Source: Pseudomonas sp. Root71 (lineage in GTDB: Bacteria; Pseudomonadota; Gammaproteobacteria; Pseudomonadales; Pseudomonadaceae). From it: a stretch of 64,000 bases of DNA. The notes under the pieces are model-generated. The model did no database searches. It was not told the origin of the DNA and was given only the letters and a program-made list of their open reading frames with translations. The stretch lies in contig NZ_LMHY01000006.1 in the NCBI RefSeq assembly GCF_001429045.1, positions 64,284 through 128,283 of the forward strand, written 5' to 3'. A program made the translations under genes and the position numbers. Below, piece by piece: positions 42,338 through 51,296 of the stretch. The first letter of the stretch is position 1. Each line of letters starts with the position of its first letter.

Positions 42338-43411
42338 ATGGCAAAAGCGGGAGGAAAAGGAGCTTCATTGGCCAGGAGGCTCTATACATCGCGGACCCTG
42401 GGGTTGGCCCTGGGGTTGGTGTGCGTGAGCGCGGCAATGTATCCACTCGATCCGGCGCCCTGGGTCTGGGGTTTCATGTGGTTCAATGGCCTGGTCTGGC
42501 CGCATCTGGCTTACCAATGGGCGCGCCGGGCCAGGACGCCCTATCATGCCGAACACCGCAATCTGCTGATCGATGCCTTTCTCGGCGGCTTCTGGATTGC
42601 CGCGATGCAATTCAATCCACTGCCCAGCGCGACCACCATTTCCATGATGGCCATGAACAACGTGGCCATCGGCGGCTTGCGCTTCCTGCTGGCCGGGACA
42701 GCCGCGCAAATCCTCGGCGTGCTCGTTGGCCTGCGGATTTTCGCCCCGGCGTTCATTCCTGCCACCAGCGCAGTGCAGCTCTATGCCTGTTTGCCGTTGC
42801 TGTGCCTGTATCCACTGGCGCTGGGCTGGATCTGCTTCCGCCAGGCCCATACGCTCGGCTGTCAGAAGCGTGAACTGCTGGCACTGAGCCGCACCGATAG
42901 CCTGACAGGCCTGCTGAACCATGGCACCTGGAAGGACCAGCTGGAGATCGAGTTCCAGCGTTGCAAACGCCAGCAAAAAGGTGGGGCGATCGCCCTGATC
43001 GACATCGACCATTTCAAGGCGATCAACGACACTTACGGCCATGTTGCCGGCGACATCGTCTTGCGTCAGTTGAGCAAAATGCTCAAGCAGAACCTGCGGG
43101 CGACTGATGTGGCAGGGCGCTACGGCGGTGACGAGTTCTGCGTGATCCTTCCGGACCTGCCCCTGAACCGCGCCATCGCCGTCATGGATGCCCTGCGTGA
43201 TCGCTTCGCCACCTTGGGCTACGAGCAGAATCCGGCGCTGAAAGTCAGCCTGAGCATCGGCCTGGCGTCATTCAACCCGGCCCACGCCGACGCGACGCTT
43301 TGGCTCAATGACGCCGATCATGCGTTGTATGAAGCCAAGACCACCGGGCGCAATCGAGTGATCTGCTGCGGTAACGGCAAACCCCATCGCGAACTGCTCG
43401 ACTCGGTGTGA
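42338..43411 (+). CDS. diguanylate cyclase with MASE2 sensor domain
   Basis: A 357-aa membrane protein. The first 180 residues have several hydrophobic helices and the MASE2 motif PWVWGFMWFNGLVWPHLAYQ with ARRARTPYHAEHRNLLIDAF, as in AdrA/DgcC-type cyclases. The C-terminal GGDEF domain is complete: SRTDSLTGLLNHGTW, IDIDHFKAINDTYGH, YGGDEF, with an inhibitory RATD site five residues before. It should make c-di-GMP and be subject to product inhibition. It has no obvious operon partner. Confidence 0.92.
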   Translation: MAKAGGKGASLARRLYTSRTLGLALGLVCVSAAMYPLDPAPWVWGFMWFNGLVWPHLAYQWARRARTPYHAEHRNLLIDAFLGGFWIAAMQFNPLPSATTISMMAMNNVAIGGLRFLLAGTAAQILGVLVGLRIFAPAFIPATSAVQLYACLPLLCLYPLALGWICFRQAHTLGCQKRELLALSRTDSLTGLLNHGTWKDQLEIEFQRCKRQQKGGAIALIDIDHFKAINDTYGHVAGDIVLRQLSKMLKQNLRATDVAGRYGGDEFCVILPDLPLNRAIAVMDALRDRFATLGYEQNPALKVSLSIGLASFNPAHADATLWLNDADHALYEAKTTGRNRVICCGNGKPHRELLDSV

Positions 43412-43484
43412 CTGTCTAGCGCAAGACATTTGTGCCCGCGATGACGGGGTGTCAGTCGGCAGGGATGCTGGATGTGATGGCCTA

Positions 43485-43581
43485 TTCGCGAGCAAGCCCG
43501 CTCCCACAGTTGATTTCTGTTGAACACAAATCTTGTACTCACTCCGAATCCCTGTGGGAGCGGGCTTGCTCCGGGCGGCGA
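43485..43581. repeat. paired REP-like element
   Basis: TTCGCGAGCAAGCCCGCTCC and CTGTGGGAGCGGGCTTGCTC face outward, with about 45 bases between them, in the gap between convergent cyclase and lyase-family genes. Confidence 0.9.
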
Positions 43582-43612
43582 TCCGACGAAGGCGGCGTGT
43601 CGGTTTAAACGG

Positions 43613-44482
43613 TCATTCCTTGACGCTCATGAATTCTTCCGCGAAGCGGATGTATTCCTCGGGTTGCGTGTAGGTGTGCGTCAGCTCGGTGGCGCTCAGG
43701 TCCGAGGTCTGGGTGAGGATCTGGCGTTGTTCGCGCAGGCTGTCGTAGGTCGCCTTGATCGCGGCGAAGTAGGCGCCATGGCCGTCGATGGTCACGCGCA
43801 CACCCAATTCGGCCAGGCGCTTGTCATCGCGTAGCAGCGGGTTGCCATAGGTCACCAGCATCAGTGGCACGCTCAGGTGCTCGGCGATCTGCTCCAGATG
43901 GTCGAAGTCCTTGATGCCCACCATGCAGATCCCGTCGGCGCCGGCGCTCTGGTATTGCCGGGTGCGGCTGATGATTTCCTGCACCGGCAGAATCCCGGCA
44001 TGGGTGCGGGCGATGATTGCCATTTCCGAATCGCAGCGGGCTTCGAGCGCTGCGCGGATCTTGCCGACGCCTTCGGCGACCGTGATCAGGTCGGTGGATT
44101 TGCGGCCGAACTGCGCGGGCAGCAGGGTGTCTTCGATGGTCAGCGCGGCGACGCCGGCCCGTTCGAGTTCGACGATGGTGCGCATGACGTTGAGCGCGTT
44201 GCCGTAGCCGTGGTCGGCGTCGGCGATCACCGGCAACTGGGCGACACGGCCGATGCGGGTGGCCTGTTCAGCGAATTCGCTGAGGGTGATCAGGGCAAAG
44301 TCGGGGGCGCCCAGCACTTGCAGCGAGGCGACCGAACCGCCGAGGATCCCGACTTCGAAGCCCAGGTCGGCGGCGATGCGGGCCGACATCGGGTCGAACA
44401 CCGAGGCCGTGTGGTAGCAGGTGTCGGAGGCGAACAGTTGGCGAAAATTGCGGCGCAAGTCTTGATGGGAAAGCCTGGACAT
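43613..44482 (-). CDS. isocitrate lyase/PEP mutase superfamily enzyme, oxaloacetate decarboxylase-like
   Basis: A 289-aa TIM-barrel protein: [56 protein letters not shown] and [10 protein letters not shown]. These match the PA4872-type branch of the superfamily, which includes oxaloacetate decarboxylase and related carboligase-like enzymes. The conserved flexible lid Cys of isocitrate lyase is absent. ATG 44482 (MSRLSHQDL) gives the normal N-terminus. Neighbours do not reveal a pathway. Confidence 0.88.
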   Translation of the reverse strand: MSRLSHQDLRRNFRQLFASDTCYHTASVFDPMSARIAADLGFEVGILGGSVASLQVLGAPDFALITLSEFAEQATRIGRVAQLPVIADADHGYGNALNVMRTIVELERAGVAALTIEDTLLPAQFGRKSTDLITVAEGVGKIRAALEARCDSEMAIIARTHAGILPVQEIISRTRQYQSAGADGICMVGIKDFDHLEQIAEHLSVPLMLVTYGNPLLRDDKRLAELGVRVTIDGHGAYFAAIKATYDSLREQRQILTQTSDLSATELTHTYTQPEEYIRFAEEFMSVKE

Positions 44483-44629
44483 ATGAGTTCCACCAATGGA
44501 ATGGAATGGAAGGGCTTGAGCAAAAGTGTCAACGCCGAAGAGATAAAAGGCTATCACGCGCGCCAGGGGAGAATGATGACGAATTTGCTGGATCAGGCCG
44601 ATTGACGTCGCAGCGATGGAACTGATAAG

Positions 44630-45664
44630 TCACGCCGCCACAGCCTGTTGCCGCTGGTCAAGCAGCGGTACGGCTCGCACCGAGTCACCGGGTTGCAACT
44701 GCAGGCGCTTGGCGGTCAGGCGATCAACCACCAGGCTATTGCCCACCTGTCGGGCCGGGGCGCAGGTAATGCGACAGTTTTCCAGGCGGCGGTTGTGAAT
44801 CAGCCAGAGGGGCGCTTTCTCGTCCGGCGAGCCGATGGCCAGTGACAGCGGCCGGCTGTCGCGCACGGTGCGGATCGCGGAAACCGGGGCTTCGATGACC
44901 GGCCCGCCGTCGAAGATATCGATGTAGCCCTTGTGGGCAAAACCCTCGGCGCTGAGGATTTTCAGGGCCGGTTCGGTATTGGGGTGGGCCTTGCCGATCA
45001 CTGCCTGGGCCTGTTCGGTGAGCAGGCAAGTGTACAGCGGCTGGCGCGGCATCAGTTCGGCGATGAAGGATCTGTTGCCCTGCCCGGACAAGTGATCGGC
45101 GTGGCTGAATTCCATCTTGAAAAAATGCCGGCCGAGGCTGTCCCAGAACGGCGAGCCGCCGCGTTCGTCGGCACTGCCGCGTAGTTCGGCGATGATCCGG
45201 TTGCCGAACAGCTGGGTAAACTCGGCCACAAATAACAGGCGCCCGAGGGAAAGCAAACGGCCGTTGCTGCCCTGACGCTGATCGGGGCGCAGGTACAACG
45301 AGCAGATCTCCGATTGCCCGGTCAATTCATTGCTCAGGAACAGGGTCGGGATCTGGCGCTGGATGCCCAGGTCCACCGAAGCGCTGACTGTCAGTCCGAC
45401 CCGGTAGTTGTACCAGGGCTCGCGCAGGCCAACACCACCCGTCAGGGCGCTGACGCCCATCACTTGTTGCTCGTCGTCCTCAAGCACGAATAGATAATCG
45501 GCATCGGCCCGATCGACCTGCCCGGCGAAGGTGCGTTGGGCCCAGCGAATCCGGTTGGCCAGGCGTTCTTCGTCGGCCGGCAGGCTGGTAAGCCCCGGAA
45601 CGGCCTGACGCACCAGCGTGAACAGGGCGGGCAGGTCGGTGATCTGGACCGGACGAACAATCAT
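44630..45664 (-). CDS. aruG: arginine N-succinyltransferase, beta-subunit type (AruG-like)
   Basis: A 344-aa protein of the AstA/AruFG family: MIVRPVQITDLPALFTLVRQ, LPADEERLANRIRWAQRTFA, GGSPFWDSLGRHFFKMEFSHAD, ELMPRQPLYTCLL and FDGGPVIEAPVSAIRTV. With AruF it would make N2-succinylarginine from arginine or ornithine and succinyl-CoA, the first step of the AST pathway. The start at 45664 gives the standard N-terminus. It follows the AruF-like gene by 49 bases. In Pseudomonas the main pair lies in aruCFGDBE; here no C, D, B or E gene is present. Confidence 0.9.
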   Translation of the reverse strand: MIVRPVQITDLPALFTLVRQAVPGLTSLPADEERLANRIRWAQRTFAGQVDRADADYLFVLEDDEQQVMGVSALTGGVGLREPWYNYRVGLTVSASVDLGIQRQIPTLFLSNELTGQSEICSLYLRPDQRQGSNGRLLSLGRLLFVAEFTQLFGNRIIAELRGSADERGGSPFWDSLGRHFFKMEFSHADHLSGQGNRSFIAELMPRQPLYTCLLTEQAQAVIGKAHPNTEPALKILSAEGFAHKGYIDIFDGGPVIEAPVSAIRTVRDSRPLSLAIGSPDEKAPLWLIHNRRLENCRITCAPARQVGNSLVVDRLTAKRLQLQPGDSVRAVPLLDQRQQAVAA

Positions 45665-45713
45665 GCGGTGGTTCCTTGTGCGCGTGTGCCCGGGCGTTGA
45701 ATCTGCTGAGTGT

Positions 45714-46730
45714 TCACAGGGCAACCAGCCTGATGGGGCTGCCCTCGGTCACCTTCAGCGCCTCGCACATGGCGGTGTCCAGGGTCACGGGTTGCCCGGG
45801 GATGTAATCAAGATCGGCGACGATGGCCCGATAATCCTTCAGTGAATCGTTGCTCACCAGAAATCTGCCACGAGCATCGATCACCAGGCCAGGCTGGGTT
45901 ACGCCGCACTGGCTGTGGGTGATGGAGCGAATGCCCGAGGTGCGCGCGAAGAGTGTCGGGCCGCCATCGAACAGATCGATGTAGCTGTTGGTTTCGAAGC
46001 CTTCCCGTTCGAGGATATCGAAGGCTTCCTGGCCATCGGGGTGGATGCTGCCGATGCAGTCCTGTGCCGCCTGGGGCAGCATGGGCACGTAGATCGGATA
46101 CTGCGGCATCAGTTCGGCGAGAAAGCTGCGGTTTTGCAAGCCGCAAAGCCGTTCGGCCTCGATGTAGGGCAGGTCGAAGAAATGCTTGCCCACGGCGTCC
46201 CAAAATGGCGAGTGGCCTTCATCACTGCTGTAGCCGACGATCTCGGTGATCACCGTGTCGGAAAAACGCCGGGCGTGGGCGGCGACGAACAGCAGGCGCG
46301 CCCGCGACAGCAGTTCGGAATGCGCGCTGCGCACCTGCGCGGCATCGATATGGAAGCCTCGCAGCAAGGTGTGGCCACTGAGGTCGTGACACAACGACAG
46401 GGCCGGAACGCCGTGCTCGATGTTCAGTTCCCGCGAGGCACTGTTGAAGTGCCGGTTGCGCAGGCTGTAGAACGGCTCGTCGTACCCGGCCGTGGCGAGG
46501 ATTTCCGAGCAGCCGGCCAGGTATCGTGTCGTCAGGTCTTCGAGTACAAAGAAATAGTTTTCCGCGCCATGAGCCTGAACGTCCTTTTCGAACGAGGCAC
46601 AGGAATCGAGGATTTTTCCGCGTAACCGTTCGCTGTCGTCGGGCAGGGACGTGACGCCCACGAGGCTTTCACGTGCCAGCCTCTGCAACTGGGGCAGGTC
46701 GGCCAACTCGACTGGACGCAAGACCAGCAT
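45714..46730 (-). CDS. aruF: arginine N-succinyltransferase, alpha-subunit type (AruF-like)
   Basis: A 338-aa AstA-family protein: MLVLRPVELADLPQLQRLAR, VTSLPDDSERLRGKILDSCA, ENYFFVLEDLTTRYLAGCSE, HSPFWDAVGKHFFDLPYIEA, ELMPQYPIYVPMLPQAAQ and GFETNSYIDLFDGGPTLFAR. It is diverged from the canonical AruF sequence I recall, especially in residues 90-180, which suggests a second, paralogous copy. With AruG it forms a two-gene operon. 'aruF' here means family membership, not proof of the main arginine enzyme. Confidence 0.88.
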   Translation of the reverse strand: MLVLRPVELADLPQLQRLARESLVGVTSLPDDSERLRGKILDSCASFEKDVQAHGAENYFFVLEDLTTRYLAGCSEILATAGYDEPFYSLRNRHFNSASRELNIEHGVPALSLCHDLSGHTLLRGFHIDAAQVRSAHSELLSRARLLFVAAHARRFSDTVITEIVGYSSDEGHSPFWDAVGKHFFDLPYIEAERLCGLQNRSFLAELMPQYPIYVPMLPQAAQDCIGSIHPDGQEAFDILEREGFETNSYIDLFDGGPTLFARTSGIRSITHSQCGVTQPGLVIDARGRFLVSNDSLKDYRAIVADLDYIPGQPVTLDTAMCEALKVTEGSPIRLVAL

Positions 46731-47292
46731 GGAGACACTCCTGTATCAAACGATTCGGCGATCGAGCCGAACCTGACTATCACTGTCGGTTTTTCCACAC
46801 ATTAAATCGGTGGTCGTCTGAACGTTGTCAGGCGCCACGCTTTTTCTTATCGGATATTTCCTGGGATCGACCGCATTAAACGAGGAACAGGCGGCTCGGC
46901 CGCAGGCGATGCCTGGCCAGGTGCTTTGAACGGGGGGTCGACAAAAGGCATCCGGGCTCCTGCTGGATGAACGTGGCAAGTGTTTTAACAGTCCGTTGAA
47001 AGGAGTATTTGATCATCGCGTACTGCCTGTCTAGTGAATTTTCATGTGCTTTGCTCGTGCCCGAAAAAGGGGCGAAATGCCTGTACCAAAGGGCTACGGC
47101 GATGTCGTAAAGTCTTGTAGGCGATTGCCTGCATTACGGTCAGCCATGACAGAAAATCTGGCAGGAAATGACTGAAGGAATCCGTTTCAAGCAGGAAAAT
47201 TAAACACCCCCCGGGCCTGCTGTGTTGCGGCACAATTGCGCGATGGCGGTCACCTTACGCCGTCGTTCCTTTCCACCCCGGAGTGATTGCTG
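46731..47292. other. intergenic region between aruF-like and phosphatase genes
   Basis: 562 bases with divergent promoters. I looked for a cobalamin riboswitch (for the downstream cobF operon) and saw none of its conserved boxes. A 33-codon frame near 47014 follows AAAGGAG but lacks other support. I recognise no tRNA, repeat or terminator. Confidence 0.5.
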
Positions 47293-47865
47293 GTGCAGGC
47301 AACCCGTTTAACCCTGATTTGCCACGCGCGAACCGTCGCACAGAAATTGGCGCGTTTTCCTCTGGACGAACCTCTGGAGATGGATTGGCAAGCGCTCAGG
47401 CTGTCCCGTTGCAAACAGTTCAAGGGCGCTCCGCGTCTTGTCTGCGGCCCGGAGTTGCGCACCCGGCAAACCGCTGAACTGTTCGGCAGCGCACCGGAGA
47501 TTGTCGACGCCTTGAGGGACTGCGACTTCGGGCGTTGGGGTGGTGTGCGCATCGGTGAGCTGCAAAAAACCGCAGCCCTGGTGCTCCAGGATTGGCTGGA
47601 CGATCCGGCTTCGGCGCCCCACGGTGGTGAGTCGCGGGTGCAACTGGAGGAGCGGGTTGGCGCGTGGTTGACAACCTTGCAATCGACGCCGGGGCACATC
47701 GCTGCCGTTACCCATCCCTTTGTCATCCGTGCCGCGCTGACGCAGGTGTTGCAGGGGGCAGCGTCCAGCCTGATCGACGTCGAGCCCCTGTCGGCTGTCG
47801 AGTTGCGGTTCCATGGTTGCTGGCGGCTGCGTTTGCCGGGCACCGACCCCGAGGACTTGCTGTGA
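47293..47865 (+). CDS. histidine phosphatase family protein (CobC-like)
   Basis: A 190-aa protein of the phosphoglycerate-mutase-like superfamily. The N-terminal catalytic motif is LICHARTVA, where family members usually have LxRHGxT: the nucleophile His is kept but Arg and Gly are replaced by Cys and Ala. The other elements are GPELRTRQTAELFG and the second His in AAVTHPFVIRAAL. GTG 47293 has GGAG ten bases upstream; TTG 47287 is the alternative. The stop overlaps the cobF start (TGATG), so it is coupled to corrin synthesis. An alpha-ribazole-phosphatase-like or related cobamide role is likely, but the altered motif may change activity. Confidence 0.8.
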   Translation: MQATRLTLICHARTVAQKLARFPLDEPLEMDWQALRLSRCKQFKGAPRLVCGPELRTRQTAELFGSAPEIVDALRDCDFGRWGGVRIGELQKTAALVLQDWLDDPASAPHGGESRVQLEERVGAWLTTLQSTPGHIAAVTHPFVIRAALTQVLQGAASSLIDVEPLSAVELRFHGCWRLRLPGTDPEDLL

Positions 47866-48620
47866 TGAAAAAACTCCTGGTCATCGGGATCGGTGCCGGC
47901 AACCCCGACTACATCACGATGCAAGCAGTGAAGGCGTTGAATCAGGTCGATGTTTTTTTTCTCATGGATAAGGGCCAGGACAAAGACAAACTCATCGATC
48001 TGCGCCGCGAAATCTGCTCACGCTACATCACCGGCCACGATTACCGTTTTGTCGAAGCCCACAGCCCTGAGCGCGAGCGCGGTGAGGTGGACTACAAGAC
48101 CAGTGTCGACGACTTGAACCTGGCCAAGCAACAAACCTTCGAACGGCTGATCAACGAGGAGCTTTCCGACAGCCAGTGCGGCGGTTTTCTGGTGTGGGGC
48201 GACCCCGCGTTGTACGACAGCACGATCCGTATCCTTCAGGCGATCCAGGCCTCTGGCGCCTGTGGGTTCGAGTTCGAGGTGATCCCCGGCATTACCAGCG
48301 TCCAGGCGTTGGCGGCCCGACACAAGGTGCCGCTCAACCAGATTGGCCGCTCCGTTGAAATCACCACCGGCCGGCGTCTGGCGGCAGGGCAGGTGAGCGA
48401 TGCCGACAGCCTGGTGGTGATGCTCGATGCTCAGGATGCTTACCATCAGGTGGTGGATCAGGACACCGAGATTTACTGGGGGGCCTATCTGGGGACGCCG
48501 GATGAAATCCTGATCCGCGGCAAGCTCAAGGATGTGGCGGATGAAATCGAACGGGTGCGCAAGGCTGCAAGGCTGGCCAATGGCTGGATCATGGATACCT
48601 ATCTGTTGCGTAAGCTTTGA
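47865..48620 (+). CDS. cobF: precorrin-6A synthase (deacetylating) CobF
   Basis: A 251-aa SAM-dependent tetrapyrrole methylase: VIGIGAGNPDYITMQAVKAL at the N-terminus, GGFLVWGDPALYDSTIRIL, IPGITSVQALAARHKVPLNQ and a C-terminal domain ending AARLANGWIMDTYLLRKL. CobF methylates at C-1 with loss of the acetate fragment, giving precorrin-6A in the aerobic B12 pathway. Its ATG overlaps the phosphatase stop by one base. No other cob gene is in the window, so cobF is separated from the main cob cluster. Confidence 0.93.
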   Translation: MKKLLVIGIGAGNPDYITMQAVKALNQVDVFFLMDKGQDKDKLIDLRREICSRYITGHDYRFVEAHSPERERGEVDYKTSVDDLNLAKQQTFERLINEELSDSQCGGFLVWGDPALYDSTIRILQAIQASGACGFEFEVIPGITSVQALAARHKVPLNQIGRSVEITTGRRLAAGQVSDADSLVVMLDAQDAYHQVVDQDTEIYWGAYLGTPDEILIRGKLKDVADEIERVRKAARLANGWIMDTYLLRKL

Positions 48621-48645
48621 TCGGTCGGTGACCGGGCTGACGCCT

Positions 48646-48752
48646 TCGCGAGCAAGCCCGCTCCCACAGGGATCTGCTGCACTGCACAGATGGTGTGAAC
48701 AACACAAAAACCTGTGGGAGCGGCGATGCGGCGATCCGACTTGCTCGCGAAG
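48646..48752. repeat. REP-like pair with a disrupted right half
   Basis: TTCGCGAGCAAGCCCGCTCC (ending CCACAG at 48669) and TGTGGGAGCGGC...CTTGCTCGCGAAGG; the right unit carries a GATGCGGCGATCCGA insertion. Confidence 0.8.
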
Positions 48753-48769
48753 GGGCCCTTGAGAACAGC

Positions 48770-49744
48770 TCAAGAAATAGCATTACTCCCACGCCCAAAC
48801 CGCTCCCGATACACCGAAGGCGGTACGCCAACCACCGTTCGAAAGGCCACCCGGAAGCTTTCCACCGAACGATAACCACAACGTTCGGCAATCTGCTCGG
48901 TGTTCTGGTCGCTGCTTTCCAGCAGTTCGCGGGCGCGGCCCAGACGTTCGTGCTGTAACCAGGTTTTCGGTGACTGGCCGCTGGCTTCGGTGAAGCGACG
49001 CAGGAAGGTGCGTTCGCTCATGGCGGCTTCACTGGCCAGGTCGCGCACCTCCAGCGGCTCGTGCAAACGCTCACGTGCCCACTGCATGACGCGGGAAAGA
49101 TCGCTACGCGGTGCAGGACTGACCGGCGTTGGAATGAATTGCGCCTGGCCACCGCTGCGTTGCGGCGACATGACCAGGCGCCTGGCCACGGAATTGGCCA
49201 CCTGGGTGCCGAAATCCCGTGCCACCAGGTGCAGGCAGGCATCGATGCCTGCCGCGCTGCCGGCGGAGGTGATCAATTGGCCGGAATCGACATACAGCAC
49301 GTCCGGGTCCACGAGGATGCCGGGAAAGCGCTCGGCCAGTTCCGAGGTATAGCGCCAATGCGTGGTCGCGCCGTGCCCGTCGAGCAACCCGGTGGCGGCG
49401 AGGACGAAAACACCGGAGCAGATCGACAGCAACCGCGCCCCCCGGGCATGGGCCTGGCGCAGGGCGGCGATCAGTTCCGCCGGCACCGTGGCGCTACGGT
49501 CGCGCCAACCGGGAATGATGATGGTGCGGGCATTGGCGAGCAATTCCATGCCGCCATCGGCCAGTACCTGGATGCCGCCCATGGCACGCATCGGGCCTTG
49601 ATCGACCGCGACGATACAATGCTCGTACCACGGAAAATCGAATTCAGGCCGTGGCAGGCCGAAGATCTCCACGGCAATGCCGAACTCGAAGGTGCAGAGG
49701 CCGTCGTAGGCCAGAATCGCGACCGTTCCTGGGGTGGGGTGCAT
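48770..49744 (-). CDS. GlxA/FtrA-type transcriptional regulator (DJ-1/PfpI + AraC HTH)
   Basis: A 324-aa protein. The N-terminal 190 residues are a class-I glutamine-amidotransferase-like DJ-1/PfpI domain (VAILAYDGLCTFEFGIAVEI, ARLLSICSGVFVLAATGLLD with its nucleophile-elbow Cys). The C-terminal part is an AraC-type HTH pair (VRDLASEAAMSERTFLRRF; EQIAERCGYRSVESFRVAFR). It is divergent from a rhodanese gene by 101 bases, matching the ftrA-rhodanese arrangement, and likely controls it. The effector is unknown. Confidence 0.9.
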   Translation of the reverse strand: MHPTPGTVAILAYDGLCTFEFGIAVEIFGLPRPEFDFPWYEHCIVAVDQGPMRAMGGIQVLADGGMELLANARTIIIPGWRDRSATVPAELIAALRQAHARGARLLSICSGVFVLAATGLLDGHGATTHWRYTSELAERFPGILVDPDVLYVDSGQLITSAGSAAGIDACLHLVARDFGTQVANSVARRLVMSPQRSGGQAQFIPTPVSPAPRSDLSRVMQWARERLHEPLEVRDLASEAAMSERTFLRRFTEASGQSPKTWLQHERLGRARELLESSDQNTEQIAERCGYRSVESFRVAFRTVVGVPPSVYRERFGRGSNAIS

Positions 49745-49845
49745 TTGGCGGAAAGTTCCCGGTAGGTGTCTTGTACGCCACTGTAGCCGCAAGCGGCTGG
49801 CGGATAAAGTCTTCCCACACCCACCGCTTCTTTGGAGTAGAGCCC

Positions 49846-50280
49846 ATGACCAGCCTGGTCCGCGAAATCCCCGCTGCCCCTTCGGCCATCGCCCTGATGC
49901 ATTTCAGCAACCGTCTGACCTTCGAAACCGATTGTTCCGACGTCCACGGCAGCCAGCAGGCTGGCGAAGTCGATTTCATTCTGGTGGATGTTCGTGGCCC
50001 TCTGGCGTTCGAACGCGGGCATGTACCGGGAGCGATCAACATTCCCGGGCGCTTGCTGAATGCCGAAGGTTTGGCGGGTTATCCGAAAAACAGCCTGTTC
50101 GTGGTGTATTGCGCCGGGCCTCACTGCAACGGTGCCAACAAGGCGGCGGTGAAACTGGCGGCCCTGGGTTATCCGGTCAAGGAGATGATCGGCGGCGTGA
50201 CCGGATGGCTGGATGAAGGGTTTGAGTTGAGTGCCGGGGTGCCGCGGCAAACCAGCCGCGTGGTCGGTTGCGAGTGTTGA
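49846..50280 (+). CDS. rhodanese-like sulfurtransferase
   Basis: A 144-aa single-domain rhodanese. VDFILVDVRGPLAFERGHVPGA is the conserved Asp/Arg loop and INIPGRLL follows. The active-site loop is VVYCAGPHCNGANKAA with C89 as nucleophile and a nearby C94. EMIGGVTGWLDEGF is the C-terminal helix. It probably transfers sulfane sulfur or detoxifies thiol or cyanide compounds. GGAG precedes the ATG. The divergent GlxA/FtrA-like regulator likely controls it. Confidence 0.92.
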   Translation: MTSLVREIPAAPSAIALMHFSNRLTFETDCSDVHGSQQAGEVDFILVDVRGPLAFERGHVPGAINIPGRLLNAEGLAGYPKNSLFVVYCAGPHCNGANKAAVKLAALGYPVKEMIGGVTGWLDEGFELSAGVPRQTSRVVGCEC

Positions 50281-50288
50281 TGTAACCG

Positions 50289-50363
50289 AAAAGATCGCAG
50301 GCTGCGCCAGCTCCTACATTGGATTGCGTTGCCTGTAGGAGCTGGCGCAGCCTGCGATCTTTT
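50289..50363. repeat. inverted repeat of the AAAAGATCGCAGCC family
   Basis: AAAAGATCGCAGGCTGCGCC...CTCCTACA faces TGTAGGAG...GGCGCAGCCTGCGATCTTTT between the convergent rhodanese and amidotransferase-like genes. Confidence 0.88.
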
Positions 50364-50371
50364 GATCTGCA

Positions 50372-51010
50372 TTATTCATTTCCCGCCGCCCACCACTCAT
50401 CCAGTGTCGCCTGCAACCACGCCAACACATCGGCGTAGGCCGCATCGTCCTGCGGCTCCCGAGGCAACGGCGACTCATCGCCAAAGTGCGCATTGAGCAT
50501 GGCCACCGACTCGGCGTTCCACTCCGGATGAAACTGCAGCCCCAGCCGCGTCGGCCCGGCGCGGTACATCTGCTGCACGCAGTGCGCGCTGCTGGCCAAC
50601 AGCTGCGCGGCAGGCGGCAGGTCGATGGCGTCTTCGTGCCACTCCAGCACCTTCAGCGTTTGCCCATCGATAAAGCTCACGTTGGTCCATCCGGTTTCGG
50701 TCCGGTCCATCCGCCGTACATTCCCGCCCAGGCTCAGCGCCAGCAACTGTGCTCCCAGGCATATCGCGAACACGGCCGCGTGCTGATCCAGCGAGCCTCT
50801 GAGCCATTGCCGTTCGGCTTCCAGCCAGGCCGGGCCGGCATTGGATTCATAAGGCCCGCCCAACAGGATCACCGGATCGGCGCTGACCGGCGGCAATTGG
50901 CCGAGGTCGGCGCGAAACACCTTCAGCGCCAGCCCTCGGGATTCGGCCCAGATGCCGATGGCGCCCGGACCTTCGGCGGGGTGGTGCTGGATCAGGTTCA
51001 ACGTGGGCAT
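50372..51010 (-). CDS. class I glutamine amidotransferase-like protein
   Basis: A 212-aa stand-alone GATase1 domain: LLGGPYESNAGPAW, nucleophile C84 in FAICLGAQLLA, and H161/E163 in LGLQFHPEWNAES. The full Cys-His-Glu triad supports glutaminase or a related hydrolase activity. There is no attached synthetase domain. Stand-alone members include gamma-glutamyl hydrolases (PuuD-like) and GMP-synthase-like proteins of unknown role. The start at 51010 is chosen by the family N-terminus MPTLNLIQHH. Confidence 0.88.
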   Translation of the reverse strand: MPTLNLIQHHPAEGPGAIGIWAESRGLALKVFRADLGQLPPVSADPVILLGGPYESNAGPAWLEAERQWLRGSLDQHAAVFAICLGAQLLALSLGGNVRRMDRTETGWTNVSFIDGQTLKVLEWHEDAIDLPPAAQLLASSAHCVQQMYRAGPTRLGLQFHPEWNAESVAMLNAHFGDESPLPREPQDDAAYADVLAWLQATLDEWWAAGNE

Positions 51011-51296
51011 CAAGCTACTCTCGATGGGACACAAGGGCGCTCAATGTGCCGCAAAACACCGGGCATAGCCAGTCGACCCGTTCTGTCGGATGACGCCTGA
51101 AAACCTGGTCATGGCGCGTTCACCTCGACGCCTCCCTCCGGCTGCCACTTTTCTGTAAATATTTGTCGCCTCGGCGTAATTTGCCCTCCTGTAGCCGCTC
51201 TAGACTGCCGGCCACTTCGGTTCCTGCTCACGAAGCGATGACCGAACGCTGCCAATCGAAGCTGCCAATAAAAGCCTCCGCACACAGGAGTTATAA

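Noticed and set aside
46731..47292. Cobalamin riboswitch before the phosphatase-cobF pair
   Set aside because: The conserved B12-box and core elements could not be found.
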